Shown piece by piece: positions 1 to 7,316 of a stretch of 28,130 bases of DNA. Below the pieces are notes generated by a model, which was not told the origin of the DNA, ran no database searches, and saw only the letters and a list, made by a program, of their open reading frames with translations. Source of the stretch: an uncultured Campylobacteraceae bacterium (GTDB lineage: Bacteria > Campylobacterota > Campylobacteria > Campylobacterales > Arcobacteraceae); NCBI GenBank assembly GCA_913057765.1, contig CAJXPH010000007.1:1-28130 (forward strand), given 5' to 3'. Made by a program: the position numbers and the translations under genes. Every line of letters begins with the position of its first letter. Position 1 is the first letter of the stretch.

Positions 1-649
1 AGACAGGCTCTAACTCTTCCTTATAATTTTTAGTAAACATTTCTTTAAATAGTTCAAAAGTAGACAATAGTTGGGGACTTCTTTTCTCTCCAGGTAATGG
101 ATTTAAAATTCTATCGATGTTTGTTATTATTTGTTCGAAATTAAAAAAAGTATTGTTTGTATTTGAACTAGTAGTAACACCTTCAATATCAATTTTTAAT
201 GGAAAGGCAAAAGCTAATGTCATAAATCTATCTCTTTCATCCATTTCATTTAAAGTTTTTACAAAAGCTTCTTTTTCTAAATTTGGCATATTCTTAGGAA
301 TTAGTTCAGAACTTTTTCCAATTCCATTTGATACAAATCCATCATTGTTAAAATCATATTTTTCATAATGATGTAGAAGTAAATTATATGCCCCTTCATC
401 ATTTAAAGAGTTTACATTTATTTCTTTCACTAAAAGAGTGTAGTTTTGTAAAGTACTCAAATCATCTTTTGATAAAGAGTTTAAAAAATCTTTTGCAGAG
501 GACATTGTTATATTTTCATTTTTTGCTTTATTATAAATTTCTTCAAAGCCTTCTTTATGTGGTTCTCTAACTTCATAGAAACTATCAGCCATTTTTAAAT
601 CTTTTACAATTGATACGTGATTATCGTAATTACTACTAATTGAACTCAT
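1..649 (-). CDS. Hypothetical protein, 5' part only (runs off the window)
   Basis: Reading the minus strand from the ATG at 649-647, the frame stays open for 216 codons to the window edge, so the C-terminus is missing. An AAGGA ribosome binding site lies at 656-660, a good distance from this ATG. The N-terminus has no signal peptide or membrane segment and is polar and mostly helical in character. Residues 99-106 read D-x-N-x-D-G-x-V, the first half of an EF-hand-like calcium loop, but the twelfth position is Ile (residue 110), not Glu, so calcium binding is doubtful. I do not recognise the family. It is transcribed divergently from the nickel operon. Confidence 0.8.
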   Translation of the reverse strand, partial: MSSISSNYDNHVSIVKDLKMADSFYEVREPHKEGFEEIYNKAKNENITMSSAKDFLNSLSKDDLSTLQNYTLLVKEINVNSLNDEGAYNLLLHHYEKYDFNNDGFVSNGIGKSSELIPKNMPNLEKEAFVKTLNEMDERDRFMTLAFAFPLKIDIEGVTTSSNTNNTFFNFEQIITNIDRILNPLPGEKRSPQLLSTFELFKEMFTKNYKEELEPV

Positions 650-816
650 AAATAGTCCTTATATAGAATGGTTTTATTATTAAAATTATAACATAATGAG
701 TAGGAAAAAATTAGGAGTATTAGTAAGTATTTTTATTAAATCATTTTTTTCAATTCTTAGAAAATATGTAATTAATTATTTTAGTTCAAAAAATACATAA
801 GAAAAAAGCTAATTTA

Positions 817-845
817 TTGTTATATAAAAGCTATAGTTTTATAAT
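817..845 (+). promoter_or_regulatory. Sigma70-type promoter of the nickel uptake operon
   Basis: TTGTTA (817-822) is separated by exactly 17 bases from a perfect TATAAT (840-845). Transcription would start near 851-853, just before the AAAGG ribosome binding site (858-862) of the first gene. A real -35-like box is notable in a genome where most promoters here show only a -10. Confidence 0.6.
823..843. promoter_or_regulatory. Operator-like palindrome in the nik promoter spacer
   Basis: TATAAAA (823-829) and TTTTATA (837-843) are perfect inverted arms around a 7-base centre. They fill the spacer and overlap the -10 box, the usual position for a repressor. A NikR-like nickel regulator is the obvious candidate from the genes controlled, but the arms do not clearly match a NikR consensus that I know. 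Confidence 0.4.
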
Positions 846-868
846 CATAAAAATTTTAAAGGTTATAT

Positions 869-1582
869 ATGAAAAAGTTTTTAATTACTCTTCTTTTCTC
901 TTTATATGCAAATGCGCATTTTCTTGCATTAATTCCAACAAATGATATTGTTAACAATCAAAATAACAAGATAAAATTAGAAACAATGTTTATTCATCCT
1001 TTTGAACAAACTGGTATGACTATGGAAAAACCAAAAGGTATATTTGTAAATAATAAAAGTTTATCATTACATAAAATAGAAAAATATAAACATTTATCAT
1101 GGGAGTCTTCATATAATATAAAAAAACCAGGTGTATATAGTTTTTATGTTCAACCTGAAGAATATTTTGAAGCAAGTGAAGAGAAATTTATATTACATGT
1201 TCCAAAAGTATTAGTTAGTGCATTTGGAAGAGAAGATGGTTGGGATAATCCTATTGGTTTAAAATATGAAATCATTCCAATGGTTAAACCTTTTGGGCTT
1301 TATAAAGGGAATTTATTTCAAGGTAAGGTTCTTCATAATGGAAAGGCTGCTTCTAATATTGAAGTAGAAGTTGAGTTATACAATACCTTTGGTTTAAAAG
1401 CTCCTACTGATGCGCATATAACACAAGTTGTAAAAACTGATGACAATGGTATTTTTTCTTTTGTAATGAATCATAAAGGTTGGTGGGGATTTGCAGCTTT
1501 GATAGAAGAGGGTGAAAAAAAACTTGATGGTAAAATGTATCCTATAGAGAATGGCGCATTACTTTGGATAAAGGCGTATTAG
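869..1582 (+). CDS. nikK: NikK-like periplasmic DUF4198 protein of nickel ECF transporter
   Basis: This 237-residue protein begins with a Sec signal peptide (MKKFLITLLFSLYANA, residues 1-16), and predicted cleavage leaves a mature N-terminus starting His-Phe. The rest matches the DUF4198 family: beta-rich, with the GREDGWDNPIGLKYEIIP segment and a C-terminal Ig-like part ending in GWWGFAAL. In NikKMLQO systems this protein is an accessory that helps capture nickel outside the inner membrane. It is the first gene of a five-gene operon; nikM begins 3 bases after its stop. A cobalt substrate cannot be excluded, but NikK and NikL together point to nickel. Confidence 0.85.
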   Translation: MKKFLITLLFSLYANAHFLALIPTNDIVNNQNNKIKLETMFIHPFEQTGMTMEKPKGIFVNNKSLSLHKIEKYKHLSWESSYNIKKPGVYSFYVQPEEYFEASEEKFILHVPKVLVSAFGREDGWDNPIGLKYEIIPMVKPFGLYKGNLFQGKVLHNGKAASNIEVEVELYNTFGLKAPTDAHITQVVKTDDNGIFSFVMNHKGWWGFAALIEEGEKKLDGKMYPIENGALLWIKAY

Positions 1583-1585
1583 ATA

Positions 1586-2188
1586 ATGCATATTTCTGAT
1601 GGAATTTTATCAAGTGAAGTTGTAATTGTTTCATCAATTATTGGTTTAGGATTTGTTTTATATTCACTTAAAACAATTAAGAATAATAATATTGCAATTA
1701 TATCAGCTATGGGAGCTATCTTTTTCATAGCTTCGTTTATTCACATACCTTTAGGCCCTACACAAATACATTTAATTCTATTAGGTGTGATTGGAATAAT
1801 TTTAGGTTCCTCGGTGTTTTTAAGTATTTTAATAGCACTTATATTACAAGCAACACTTCTTGGATATGGTGGATTAACTTCACTTGGTTCAAACTTATTA
1901 ATAATGGCATTACCTGCATTTTTAATATACTTGATTACAAAAAATGGTTTATTAAATTTCCTAAGTGAAAAAGTTAAATATTTTTCAATTGGTTTCTTAG
2001 CTGTATTTTTATCAACTATTTTTCTAGCTCTTATTTTAGCTTTCTCCAAAGAAGAATACTTGTATGCTTCGTATATGATAATATTTGCAAATATACCTGC
2101 TATGGTAATAGAAGGATTAATTACATTATTTTTAATTAATTATTTAAAAAAATCTATACCTACACTTTTAAAAGAAGTTAATCTATGA
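1586..2188 (+). CDS. nikM: NikM/CbiM-family substrate-binding membrane component
   Basis: The protein (200 residues) opens with MHISDGIL, the signature N-terminus of the CbiM/NikM family, in which the N-terminal amine and His2 take part in metal binding. It has about six hydrophobic segments, and the central IHIPLGPTQIHL stretch (about residues 52-63) carries further family His residues. In ECF transporters this subunit is the S-component that selects the metal ion. The stop overlaps the start of the next gene by four bases (ATGA), which implies translational coupling. Its ribosome binding site (AAAGG near 1570) lies inside the end of nikK. Confidence 0.9.
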   Translation: MHISDGILSSEVVIVSSIIGLGFVLYSLKTIKNNNIAIISAMGAIFFIASFIHIPLGPTQIHLILLGVIGIILGSSVFLSILIALILQATLLGYGGLTSLGSNLLIMALPAFLIYLITKNGLLNFLSEKVKYFSIGFLAVFLSTIFLALILAFSKEEYLYASYMIIFANIPAMVIEGLITLFLINYLKKSIPTLLKEVNL

Positions 2189-2592
2189 GAATACTATTAT
2201 TATCAATTTTTTTAGTAAATATTTTATTTGCTCACAAATTAAATTTATTTTTATTTGAAGAAGAAAAAAGTATTTACATTAGTTCTTACTTTGCTTCAGG
2301 AGCCCCTTGTAAAAATTGTAAAGTAGATATATATAATCAAGAGAAAAGACTCTTGACTAGTGCAACAACGGATAAAAATGGTGAATATATAATAGAAAAA
2401 GTTGAAGCAAAACTTTTTGTAAAAGTTGAAGCAATCGGTGGACATGCAGTTGAAAAAGAGTTTGAGCTTAAAAGTATCAAATCAAAACAAGATGTAGAAG
2501 ATATTAAACCAGAGAATAGTCTTTTTCAATCAATACTTGCAATTTTATTAATTGGTATAATTTTCTTGTTATTAAAAAGAATAAAAAAATGA
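2185..2592 (+). CDS. nikL: NikL-like accessory protein of the nickel transporter
   Basis: The 135-residue protein has a signal peptide (about residues 1-16) ending LLFA, so the mature chain would start His-Lys-Leu-Asn. A carboxypeptidase-regulatory-like beta domain follows (YFASGAPCKNCKVDIY, then TDKNGEY), with a GGHAVE motif near residue 89. One C-terminal membrane helix (about 113-130) ends in a basic tail, KRIKK. NikL family members are recognised by this plan: N-terminal HxLN, a GxH motif and a single C-terminal anchor. They act with NikM, NikQ and NikO. The gene overlaps both neighbours by four bases. Cys42 and Cys45 form a CxxC pair that could bind metal; that role is inference. Confidence 0.8.
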   Translation: MRILLLSIFLVNILFAHKLNLFLFEEEKSIYISSYFASGAPCKNCKVDIYNQEKRLLTSATTDKNGEYIIEKVEAKLFVKVEAIGGHAVEKEFELKSIKSKQDVEDIKPENSLFQSILAILLIGIIFLLLKRIKK

Positions 2593-3236
2593 GTAGATTC
2601 AATTCTTCTGTTCTTTTAGTATCCGCTTTTCTATATTCAATTTTTATTAGTTTTAATAAAATTGAGTTTATATATGTCTTACCAATAATTTTTGTAGCTT
2701 TTTGCGAGTATAGAATTATATTTGAGGTTTTAAAAAAGCTTTTATTTTTAAATCTTTTTATCTCAATGATTTTTATTGTTCTTTTAATTCAAAGTTCATT
2801 AGAAGAGGCTTTAAATATTTATATTAGAACTAATATGATTATTTTGTTTAATCTGTTTTTATTTTCTCATTCTAGTGGTTATGATATTGTCCGAGCGTTA
2901 AATGAACTTAGGTTTCCCAAAAAGTTTGTTAGCTCAGTATATTTTACATTGAAGATGATACAAACATTAACTGACGAATTGAAAAAAATTAGACAAACTT
3001 TAAGAGCAAGAGGTTTTAGGTCTTCAACGTCTCTTTTCACATATGAAACATATGGGAACTTATTTGGACACATTTTTGTAAAATCTATAAAAAAGGCAAA
3101 TGCTATGCAAGACTCTTTTCAACTTAGAGGATTTCACGGTAGAATCTATTTACTTAATAATTCAAAACTATCTTTTTATGATTTGATTTTGATATTTTTA
3201 GTTTGTATGTTATTTGTAAAGAAGGTAATAGTATGA
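2589..3236 (+). CDS. nikQ: NikQ/CbiQ-family transmembrane T-component
   Basis: This is the ECF transporter T subunit (215 residues), which couples ATP hydrolysis to movement of the substrate-binding subunit. Several hydrophobic helices fill residues 8-95, and another closes the chain. The two Arg-Gly coupling motifs of CbiQ proteins are present: LRARGFR at 138-144 and QLRGFHG at 178-184. Start and stop overlap the adjacent genes by four bases each, so the five subunits are probably made in a coupled way. Confidence 0.88.
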   Translation: MSRFNSSVLLVSAFLYSIFISFNKIEFIYVLPIIFVAFCEYRIIFEVLKKLLFLNLFISMIFIVLLIQSSLEEALNIYIRTNMIILFNLFLFSHSSGYDIVRALNELRFPKKFVSSVYFTLKMIQTLTDELKKIRQTLRARGFRSSTSLFTYETYGNLFGHIFVKSIKKANAMQDSFQLRGFHGRIYLLNNSKLSFYDLILIFLVCMLFVKKVIV

Positions 3237-3883
3237 GTTGTTCAATAAATTTAAAAGAAGTTTCTTATGAAACAACAAAAGAGATTTTTAAAAATGTAAC
3301 ATTAAATGTTTCTCATGAAGAAAAAGTTGCAATAATTGGAGCCAATGGAAGTGGTAAGAGTTCTTTACTTAAAATTGTTGCAGGTCTTATAAAACAAAAA
3401 GATGGTGGAGTTTTCTTATTTCATAATGAGATGAAGAAACCAAATGACTTTAAAGAGTTTAGAAGTGATATAGGATATCTCCCTCAAGATGTAAGTGATC
3501 ATTTTTTATGTCCAACTGTTATTGAAGATGTAATGTTTGCACTCCGAGCAAAAGGATCAAATAAAGAGGAAGCTTACGCAAAGTCTTGTACTATTTTAGA
3601 AGAACTTGGAATTTTACATTTAGAGAATAGAAATATATATGATCTAAGTGGTGGAGAACAAAAAATTATAGCACTTGCAGGTATTTTAATTACAGAACCA
3701 AGAATATTACTTCTTGATGAACCAACAAATGCCTTAGATGAAAATGCAGAAGAAAGAATAATCAATATACTAAATTCAATAAAAAAGTCTATGATAATTG
3801 TTTCTCATCATAAAACATTTATAGATAGATTAGCTCCCACAATTTACAAACTTTCATCTGAAGGTTTGGATAAAATTAATTAA
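3233..3883 (+). CDS. nikO: NikO/CbiO-family ATPase of the nickel transporter
   Basis: This 216-residue ABC ATPase has Walker A GANGSGKS (36-43), Q-loop Gln85, signature LSGGEQ (138-143), Walker B ILLLDEP (158-164) and switch His in SHH (191-193). I place the start at the ATG at 3233 because it makes an ATGA overlap with the nikQ stop, as in the two junctions upstream, and because AAGGTAA (3222-3228) precedes it. An ATG thirty bases earlier is in frame but lacks these features. It powers the NikMLQ membrane complex with NikK. I see no terminator directly after it. Confidence 0.9.
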   Translation: MSCSINLKEVSYETTKEIFKNVTLNVSHEEKVAIIGANGSGKSSLLKIVAGLIKQKDGGVFLFHNEMKKPNDFKEFRSDIGYLPQDVSDHFLCPTVIEDVMFALRAKGSNKEEAYAKSCTILEELGILHLENRNIYDLSGGEQKIIALAGILITEPRILLLDEPTNALDENAEERIINILNSIKKSMIIVSHHKTFIDRLAPTIYKLSSEGLDKIN

Positions 3884-4235
3884 ATATATGATTGATAAAC
3901 TTAAAAATAAAATCATTAAAAATAACCGCAGATAATTTAATAATACTTAAAAATGCTAATAGAAAGTCTCTACACGAAATAAGATTTTATTATAATAAGT
4001 TTTTTCAATATTATTTCAATACAAAGATGAAGCTGTAAAATTATTTAATAACATCATATAATTCACAATATTTATACGATTTATTTGTATAAAATAGCAC
4101 TAGAATAGCATTTTGTAGTTATCTTTAAAATTTGTCTTAAAATCTTAAATATAGCTAAAAATAATTAAAATGATTAAGATGATTTTAATTATTTTTCTGT
4201 AAACTGATTCTAGAAAACAATTTAAGGAGTAACTG
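3884..4235. other. Intergenic region between nikO and the Cache gene
   Basis: These 352 AT-rich bases hold no credible gene. They contain a 7-base inverted repeat (TTTATAC 4071-4077, GTATAAA 4087-4093), a TAGCA direct repeat near 4095-4111, and the 15-base inverted repeat listed separately at 4157-4196. I see no clear terminator for the nickel operon. The promoter of the Cache gene is not obvious; TAAACT at 4200-4205 is a weak candidate -10. Confidence 0.6.
4157..4196. repeat. Perfect 15-base inverted repeat upstream of Cache gene
   Basis: AAAAATAATTAAAAT (4157-4171) is perfectly inverted at 4182-4196 around a 10-base spacer. The arms contain only A and T, and no strong T-run follows the second arm, so an intrinsic terminator is unlikely. 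It ends 39 bases before the Cache start, suiting an operator or an mRNA 5' hairpin. Confidence 0.65.
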
Positions 4236-4679
4236 ATGGGAAGATTAATGAAACTAGGGGCAGCATTATTAATTAGTAGTGCAACTTATGCATTCGCTCT
4301 TACAGCTGATGAAGTAAAAGCACATGTTATGGCAGGAAAAGCTTTTTGTGACGAAGTTGGAGTTGCAAAATGTGTTGAAGAGATTGGTACTAAAGGCGGA
4401 AAATTTGATAAAGGTGAATTATACATTTGGGCAAATGACTTTGAAGGTATAATTACAGGTCATCCAAAAAAACCTATTAAAGGTAAAAACTTATATAGAT
4501 ATAAAGATAAAGCGGGTAATCAATTATTCAAAAACTTTATTGATGTAGTAAAAGCTGATGGTTCTGGCTGGAGTGATTATGTATGGGCACATCCTGTGAC
4601 TAAAAAACAAGCACCTAAATCATCATTCGTGATAGGAATTGGTGAAAATCAATTAATTGGAGCAGGTTACTATAAGTAG
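4236..4679 (+). CDS. Secreted single-Cache-domain protein
   Basis: The 147-residue protein has a signal peptide (about residues 1-22, ending YAFA) followed by one Cache domain of the Cache_2 type. Recognisable parts are GELYIWANDFEGIITGHP, the GKNLYRYKDKAGNQLF strand-helix, GSGWSDYVW and the closing KSSFVIGIGENQLIGAGYYK region. Cache domains bind small ligands, usually in the outer half of chemoreceptors, but here the domain stands alone in the periplasm with no transmembrane or signalling part. A strong site (AAGGAG, about 4223-4228) precedes the ATG. The next gene is a chemoreceptor, so a role as a soluble ligand-binding partner is plausible but inferred. Cys38 and Cys46 could form a disulfide. 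Confidence 0.85.
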   Translation: MGRLMKLGAALLISSATYAFALTADEVKAHVMAGKAFCDEVGVAKCVEEIGTKGGKFDKGELYIWANDFEGIITGHPKKPIKGKNLYRYKDKAGNQLFKNFIDVVKADGSGWSDYVWAHPVTKKQAPKSSFVIGIGENQLIGAGYYK

Positions 4680-4687
4680 CAAGCTTT

Positions 4688-4723
4688 TAATGAATTCTTG
4701 ATTTTTTAATCAAGAATTCATTA
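4688..4723. terminator. Long perfect hairpin between Cache gene and chemoreceptor
   Basis: A 16-base-pair stem (4688-4703 with 4708-4723) encloses a TTTT loop; its core is GAATTCTTGATT and the complement. It starts nine bases after the Cache stop. The stem is AT-rich and has no clean T-run on its 3' side, so termination may be partial. It could also protect the 3' end of the Cache mRNA. Confidence 0.6.
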
Positions 4724-4788
4724 TAATATTAACTAAAGTAAGTATATTACGTGTATTTATTTTATTTAATATCTAGATAGGATCCAAC

Positions 4789-6663
4789 ATGTTATTTTTA
4801 AACAATATGAACATAGGTAAGAAGCTTATAATAGCTCCCGCTATTGCAGTTTTATTTTTAGTAGTCTTAGCAATTTTCTCTAACAATGCTCTTAAATCAG
4901 ATAAAGAAACTTTAAACGAAATCGTTGAAGTGAAATTTGAATTATATAAGGCTAGTAGTAGATTACTTATTGATGTTGATCTCTACAACTCTGTAATGTA
5001 TAAAGTATTTAGTTTTGCTACGGGTGGATATGAACAGTCACAAATTGATGAGCAACTTGCTTTATTATCAAAAATTGGTAAACAGATGGAAAAAGATTTA
5101 AAAGTCTTACTTGCTGCAAAAGGTATTGATGCTAAAACGAAGAAGATATTAAAACAAGTTTCAAAAAATGAAAAAGAATATATTGGAGCAGTTGCGGATG
5201 CACTTGATATGTTAACTGTGGATGTAGGAATGGCGACTCCAATGCTTTCAGTTACAGACGAGGTTTTTTCATTACTAAATAGAGATCTAAAAAATATCAA
5301 TGATGTTGCTGATAAAGAAAATCAAATAAGTTATGAAAAAGCATTGAATAAAATTGATAGTACACTATATACATTATATACATTAATAGCTATTGCATTT
5401 GTATTATCTTTCTTAACTATTATTGCAGTTACAAACTCAATAAAAACACCTTTAAATAAATTTCAAAATGGATTATTAGAATTTTTTAAATATATGAATA
5501 AAGAAACAACAGAAGCTAAGTTATTAGACCTTGGAACAAAAGATGAACTAGGAGAAATGGCAGAAGCTGTAAATAGTTCTATTTTAGCAATTAAAGAAGG
5601 TGTCGAAAAAGATAGAACTTTAGTTGATAGTGCAATTTCTTGTGCAAATGAAGCTAAAAAAGGTTTATTAGATGCAAGAATAGAGGGTTCTACTTCGAAT
5701 CCTTCTTTAAATGAGTTAAAAGATGTTATTAATGAAATGCTAGTTGCTGTAGAAGCAAATATCAAGAGTGCAATGGGTGTTTTATCTGAATATACGCAAT
5801 ATGACTACAGATCAAAAATTGATGTTAGTACTATGGAGGGTGATTTAAAAGCTCTTTGTAATGATGTTAATAGTGTAGGAACTGCTATTACAAGTATGTT
5901 GGTTGAAAATAAGCAAATTGGATTAGTTTTATCTTCAAATTCAGATAAATTATCTACTAATGTAGATAGTTTAACTAGTTCTGCAAATAATCAAGCTGCA
6001 TCACTTGAAGAGACAGCTGCAGCGATTGAAGAAATTACTGCTAATATGCAAAATAGTTCACAAAATATTGCGCAAATGACAAATTATGCAAATGATGTAT
6101 CAAGTTCAGTTTCAATTGGACAAGAACTAGCTTCTAAAACTGCCTCATCTATGGATGAAATTAATGAGCAAACACAAGCGATTGCAGATTCTATTACAGT
6201 AATTGATCAAATAGCATTCCAAACAAATATCCTTTCTTTAAATGCTGCGGTTGAAGCTGCTACAGCAGGTGAAGCAGGAAAAGGTTTCGCTGTTGTTGCA
6301 CAAGAAGTAAGAAACCTTGCAGCACGTTCAGCGGAAGCCGCTAAAGAGATTAAAGATTTAGTTGAGAATGCTACTGAAAAAGCAAATGGTGGTAAATCAA
6401 TTTCAACTGATATGATTGCAGGTTATGACAAATTAAATAGTAATATTCATAATACTTTAGAGTTAATTAATAGTGTTTCAGAGTCTTCGAAAGAACAATT
6501 CAATGCGATGGAACAAATTAACGATACTGTTAATAATCTTGATCAAGTAACACAACAAAATGCTCAATCTGCAGAAGAAGCAAATAAAGTTGCAAGAGAA
6601 GTAAATGAGATTGCAGTACAAGTTGTACAAAAAACTGATGAAAAAGAGTTTGACGGTAAATAA
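4789..6663 (+). CDS. Methyl-accepting chemotaxis protein
   Basis: This is a 624-residue chemoreceptor that passes ligand signals to the CheA/CheW array. A first membrane helix (about 13-30) is followed by a helical periplasmic domain of four-helix-bundle type (about 31-195) and a second membrane helix (about 196-216). HAMP follows (217-270), then a second HAMP-like helical segment (about 275-375) typical of Campylobacter and Arcobacter receptors, then the MA signalling domain. The conserved hairpin tip is EAATAGEAGKGFAVVAQEVR (489-508). The chain ends soon after the bundle in DEKEFDGK, with no CheR-binding pentapeptide. AGGA at 4779-4782 supports the start. The neighbouring gene encodes a free Cache domain. 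Confidence 0.95.
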   Translation: MLFLNNMNIGKKLIIAPAIAVLFLVVLAIFSNNALKSDKETLNEIVEVKFELYKASSRLLIDVDLYNSVMYKVFSFATGGYEQSQIDEQLALLSKIGKQMEKDLKVLLAAKGIDAKTKKILKQVSKNEKEYIGAVADALDMLTVDVGMATPMLSVTDEVFSLLNRDLKNINDVADKENQISYEKALNKIDSTLYTLYTLIAIAFVLSFLTIIAVTNSIKTPLNKFQNGLLEFFKYMNKETTEAKLLDLGTKDELGEMAEAVNSSILAIKEGVEKDRTLVDSAISCANEAKKGLLDARIEGSTSNPSLNELKDVINEMLVAVEANIKSAMGVLSEYTQYDYRSKIDVSTMEGDLKALCNDVNSVGTAITSMLVENKQIGLVLSSNSDKLSTNVDSLTSSANNQAASLEETAAAIEEITANMQNSSQNIAQMTNYANDVSSSVSIGQELASKTASSMDEINEQTQAIADSITVIDQIAFQTNILSLNAAVEAATAGEAGKGFAVVAQEVRNLAARSAEAAKEIKDLVENATEKANGGKSISTDMIAGYDKLNSNIHNTLELINSVSESSKEQFNAMEQINDTVNNLDQVTQQNAQSAEEANKVAREVNEIAVQVVQKTDEKEFDGK

Positions 6664-6670
6664 AATTTTT

Positions 6671-6692
6671 ATCAATTTTTTTAGAAATTGAT
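6671..6692. terminator. Weak hairpin after the chemoreceptor gene
   Basis: ATCAATTT (6671-6678) pairs with AAATTGAT (6685-6692) across a six-base loop, seven bases after the stop. It is short, AT-rich and has no long T-run, so any termination would be weak. Confidence 0.35.
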
Positions 6693-6723
6693 TAAATTTA
6701 ACTTCAAAGAAAATATTTTTTAT

Positions 6724-6729
6724 TATAAT
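6724..6729 (+). promoter_or_regulatory. -10 box of the GNAT/LysE/racemase/SGNH operon
   Basis: A perfect TATAAT follows a T-rich stretch, as expected for Campylobacterota housekeeping promoters. It lies 23 bases before the first ATG, leaving room for a short leader with the AAAGGA binding site. No -35 box is evident. Confidence 0.55.
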
Positions 6730-6752
6730 CTATCTAACGAAAAGGATGGATT

Positions 6753-7313
6753 ATGATAAATTATAAAAAAGCTACAAAAGAAAACATTCCTTCTATATTA
6801 GATTTACAAGCCCAAAACTTAGTTAGTAATTTAAAAGATGATGAAAAAGATGATGGTTTTGTTACCACACCTTTTACCATAGATCAAATTGAAAAGTTAA
6901 TTGAACTTGATGGAGTATTTATTGCTTTAAAAGATGAAAAAGTTGTTTCATATGTTATGTGTGCTTCTTGGCAATATTGGGTTGCCTGGCCAATGTTTGA
7001 ATATATGGCGAGCTTCTTAGAAACGTTGGAATATAAAAATCAAAAACTTACAATGAATAATTCATATCAATATGGACCAATCTGTGTTTCAAAAGAGTGT
7101 CGAGGAAGTGGAGTATTTGAAAGTATCTTTGAATTTGCAAGAGAAGAAATGAATAAAAGATATCCTATTCTTGTAACATTTATTAATAAAATAAATGTAA
7201 GGTCTTATGAGGCTCATGTTCGGAAACTTGGACTTGAAGTAATAACAGAGTTTGAATTTAACAATAACAGTTTTTATGAACTAGTATATGATACTTCAAA
7301 AAAAGTAGGATAG
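6753..7313 (+). CDS. GNAT-family N-acetyltransferase
   Basis: The 186-residue protein has the GNAT layout. It starts with INYKKATKENIPSILDLQ (first strand and helix), has a variable middle, then the acetyl-CoA-binding motif A at about 106-124 (YGPICVSKECRGSG, the R-G-S-G pyrophosphate loop). It ends with NVRSYEAHVRKLGLEVI, where the Asn/Tyr region and a late strand complete the fold. Such enzymes move an acetyl group onto an amine. The substrate is not readable from the sequence, but the operon partners (amino-acid exporter and racemase) suggest an amino acid or related amine. The next gene starts three bases after its stop. Confidence 0.88.
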   Translation: MINYKKATKENIPSILDLQAQNLVSNLKDDEKDDGFVTTPFTIDQIEKLIELDGVFIALKDEKVVSYVMCASWQYWVAWPMFEYMASFLETLEYKNQKLTMNNSYQYGPICVSKECRGSGVFESIFEFAREEMNKRYPILVTFINKINVRSYEAHVRKLGLEVITEFEFNNNSFYELVYDTSKKVG

Positions 7314-7316
7314 AAA

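Noticed and set aside
117..570. Plus-strand frames at the start of the window
   Set aside because: They lie antisense to the longer minus-strand gene (1-649), which has a good ribosome binding site; their translations are low-complexity.
3203..3883. Earlier ATG start for nikO
   Set aside because: It would overlap nikQ by 34 bases, while the ATG at 3233 has the same ATGA junction as the two junctions upstream and a good ribosome binding site.
869..3883. Cobalt (cbiMNQO) transporter
   Set aside because: A cobalt system would carry CbiN; DUF4198 NikK and NikL accessory proteins indicate the nickel type, though substrate cannot be proven from sequence.
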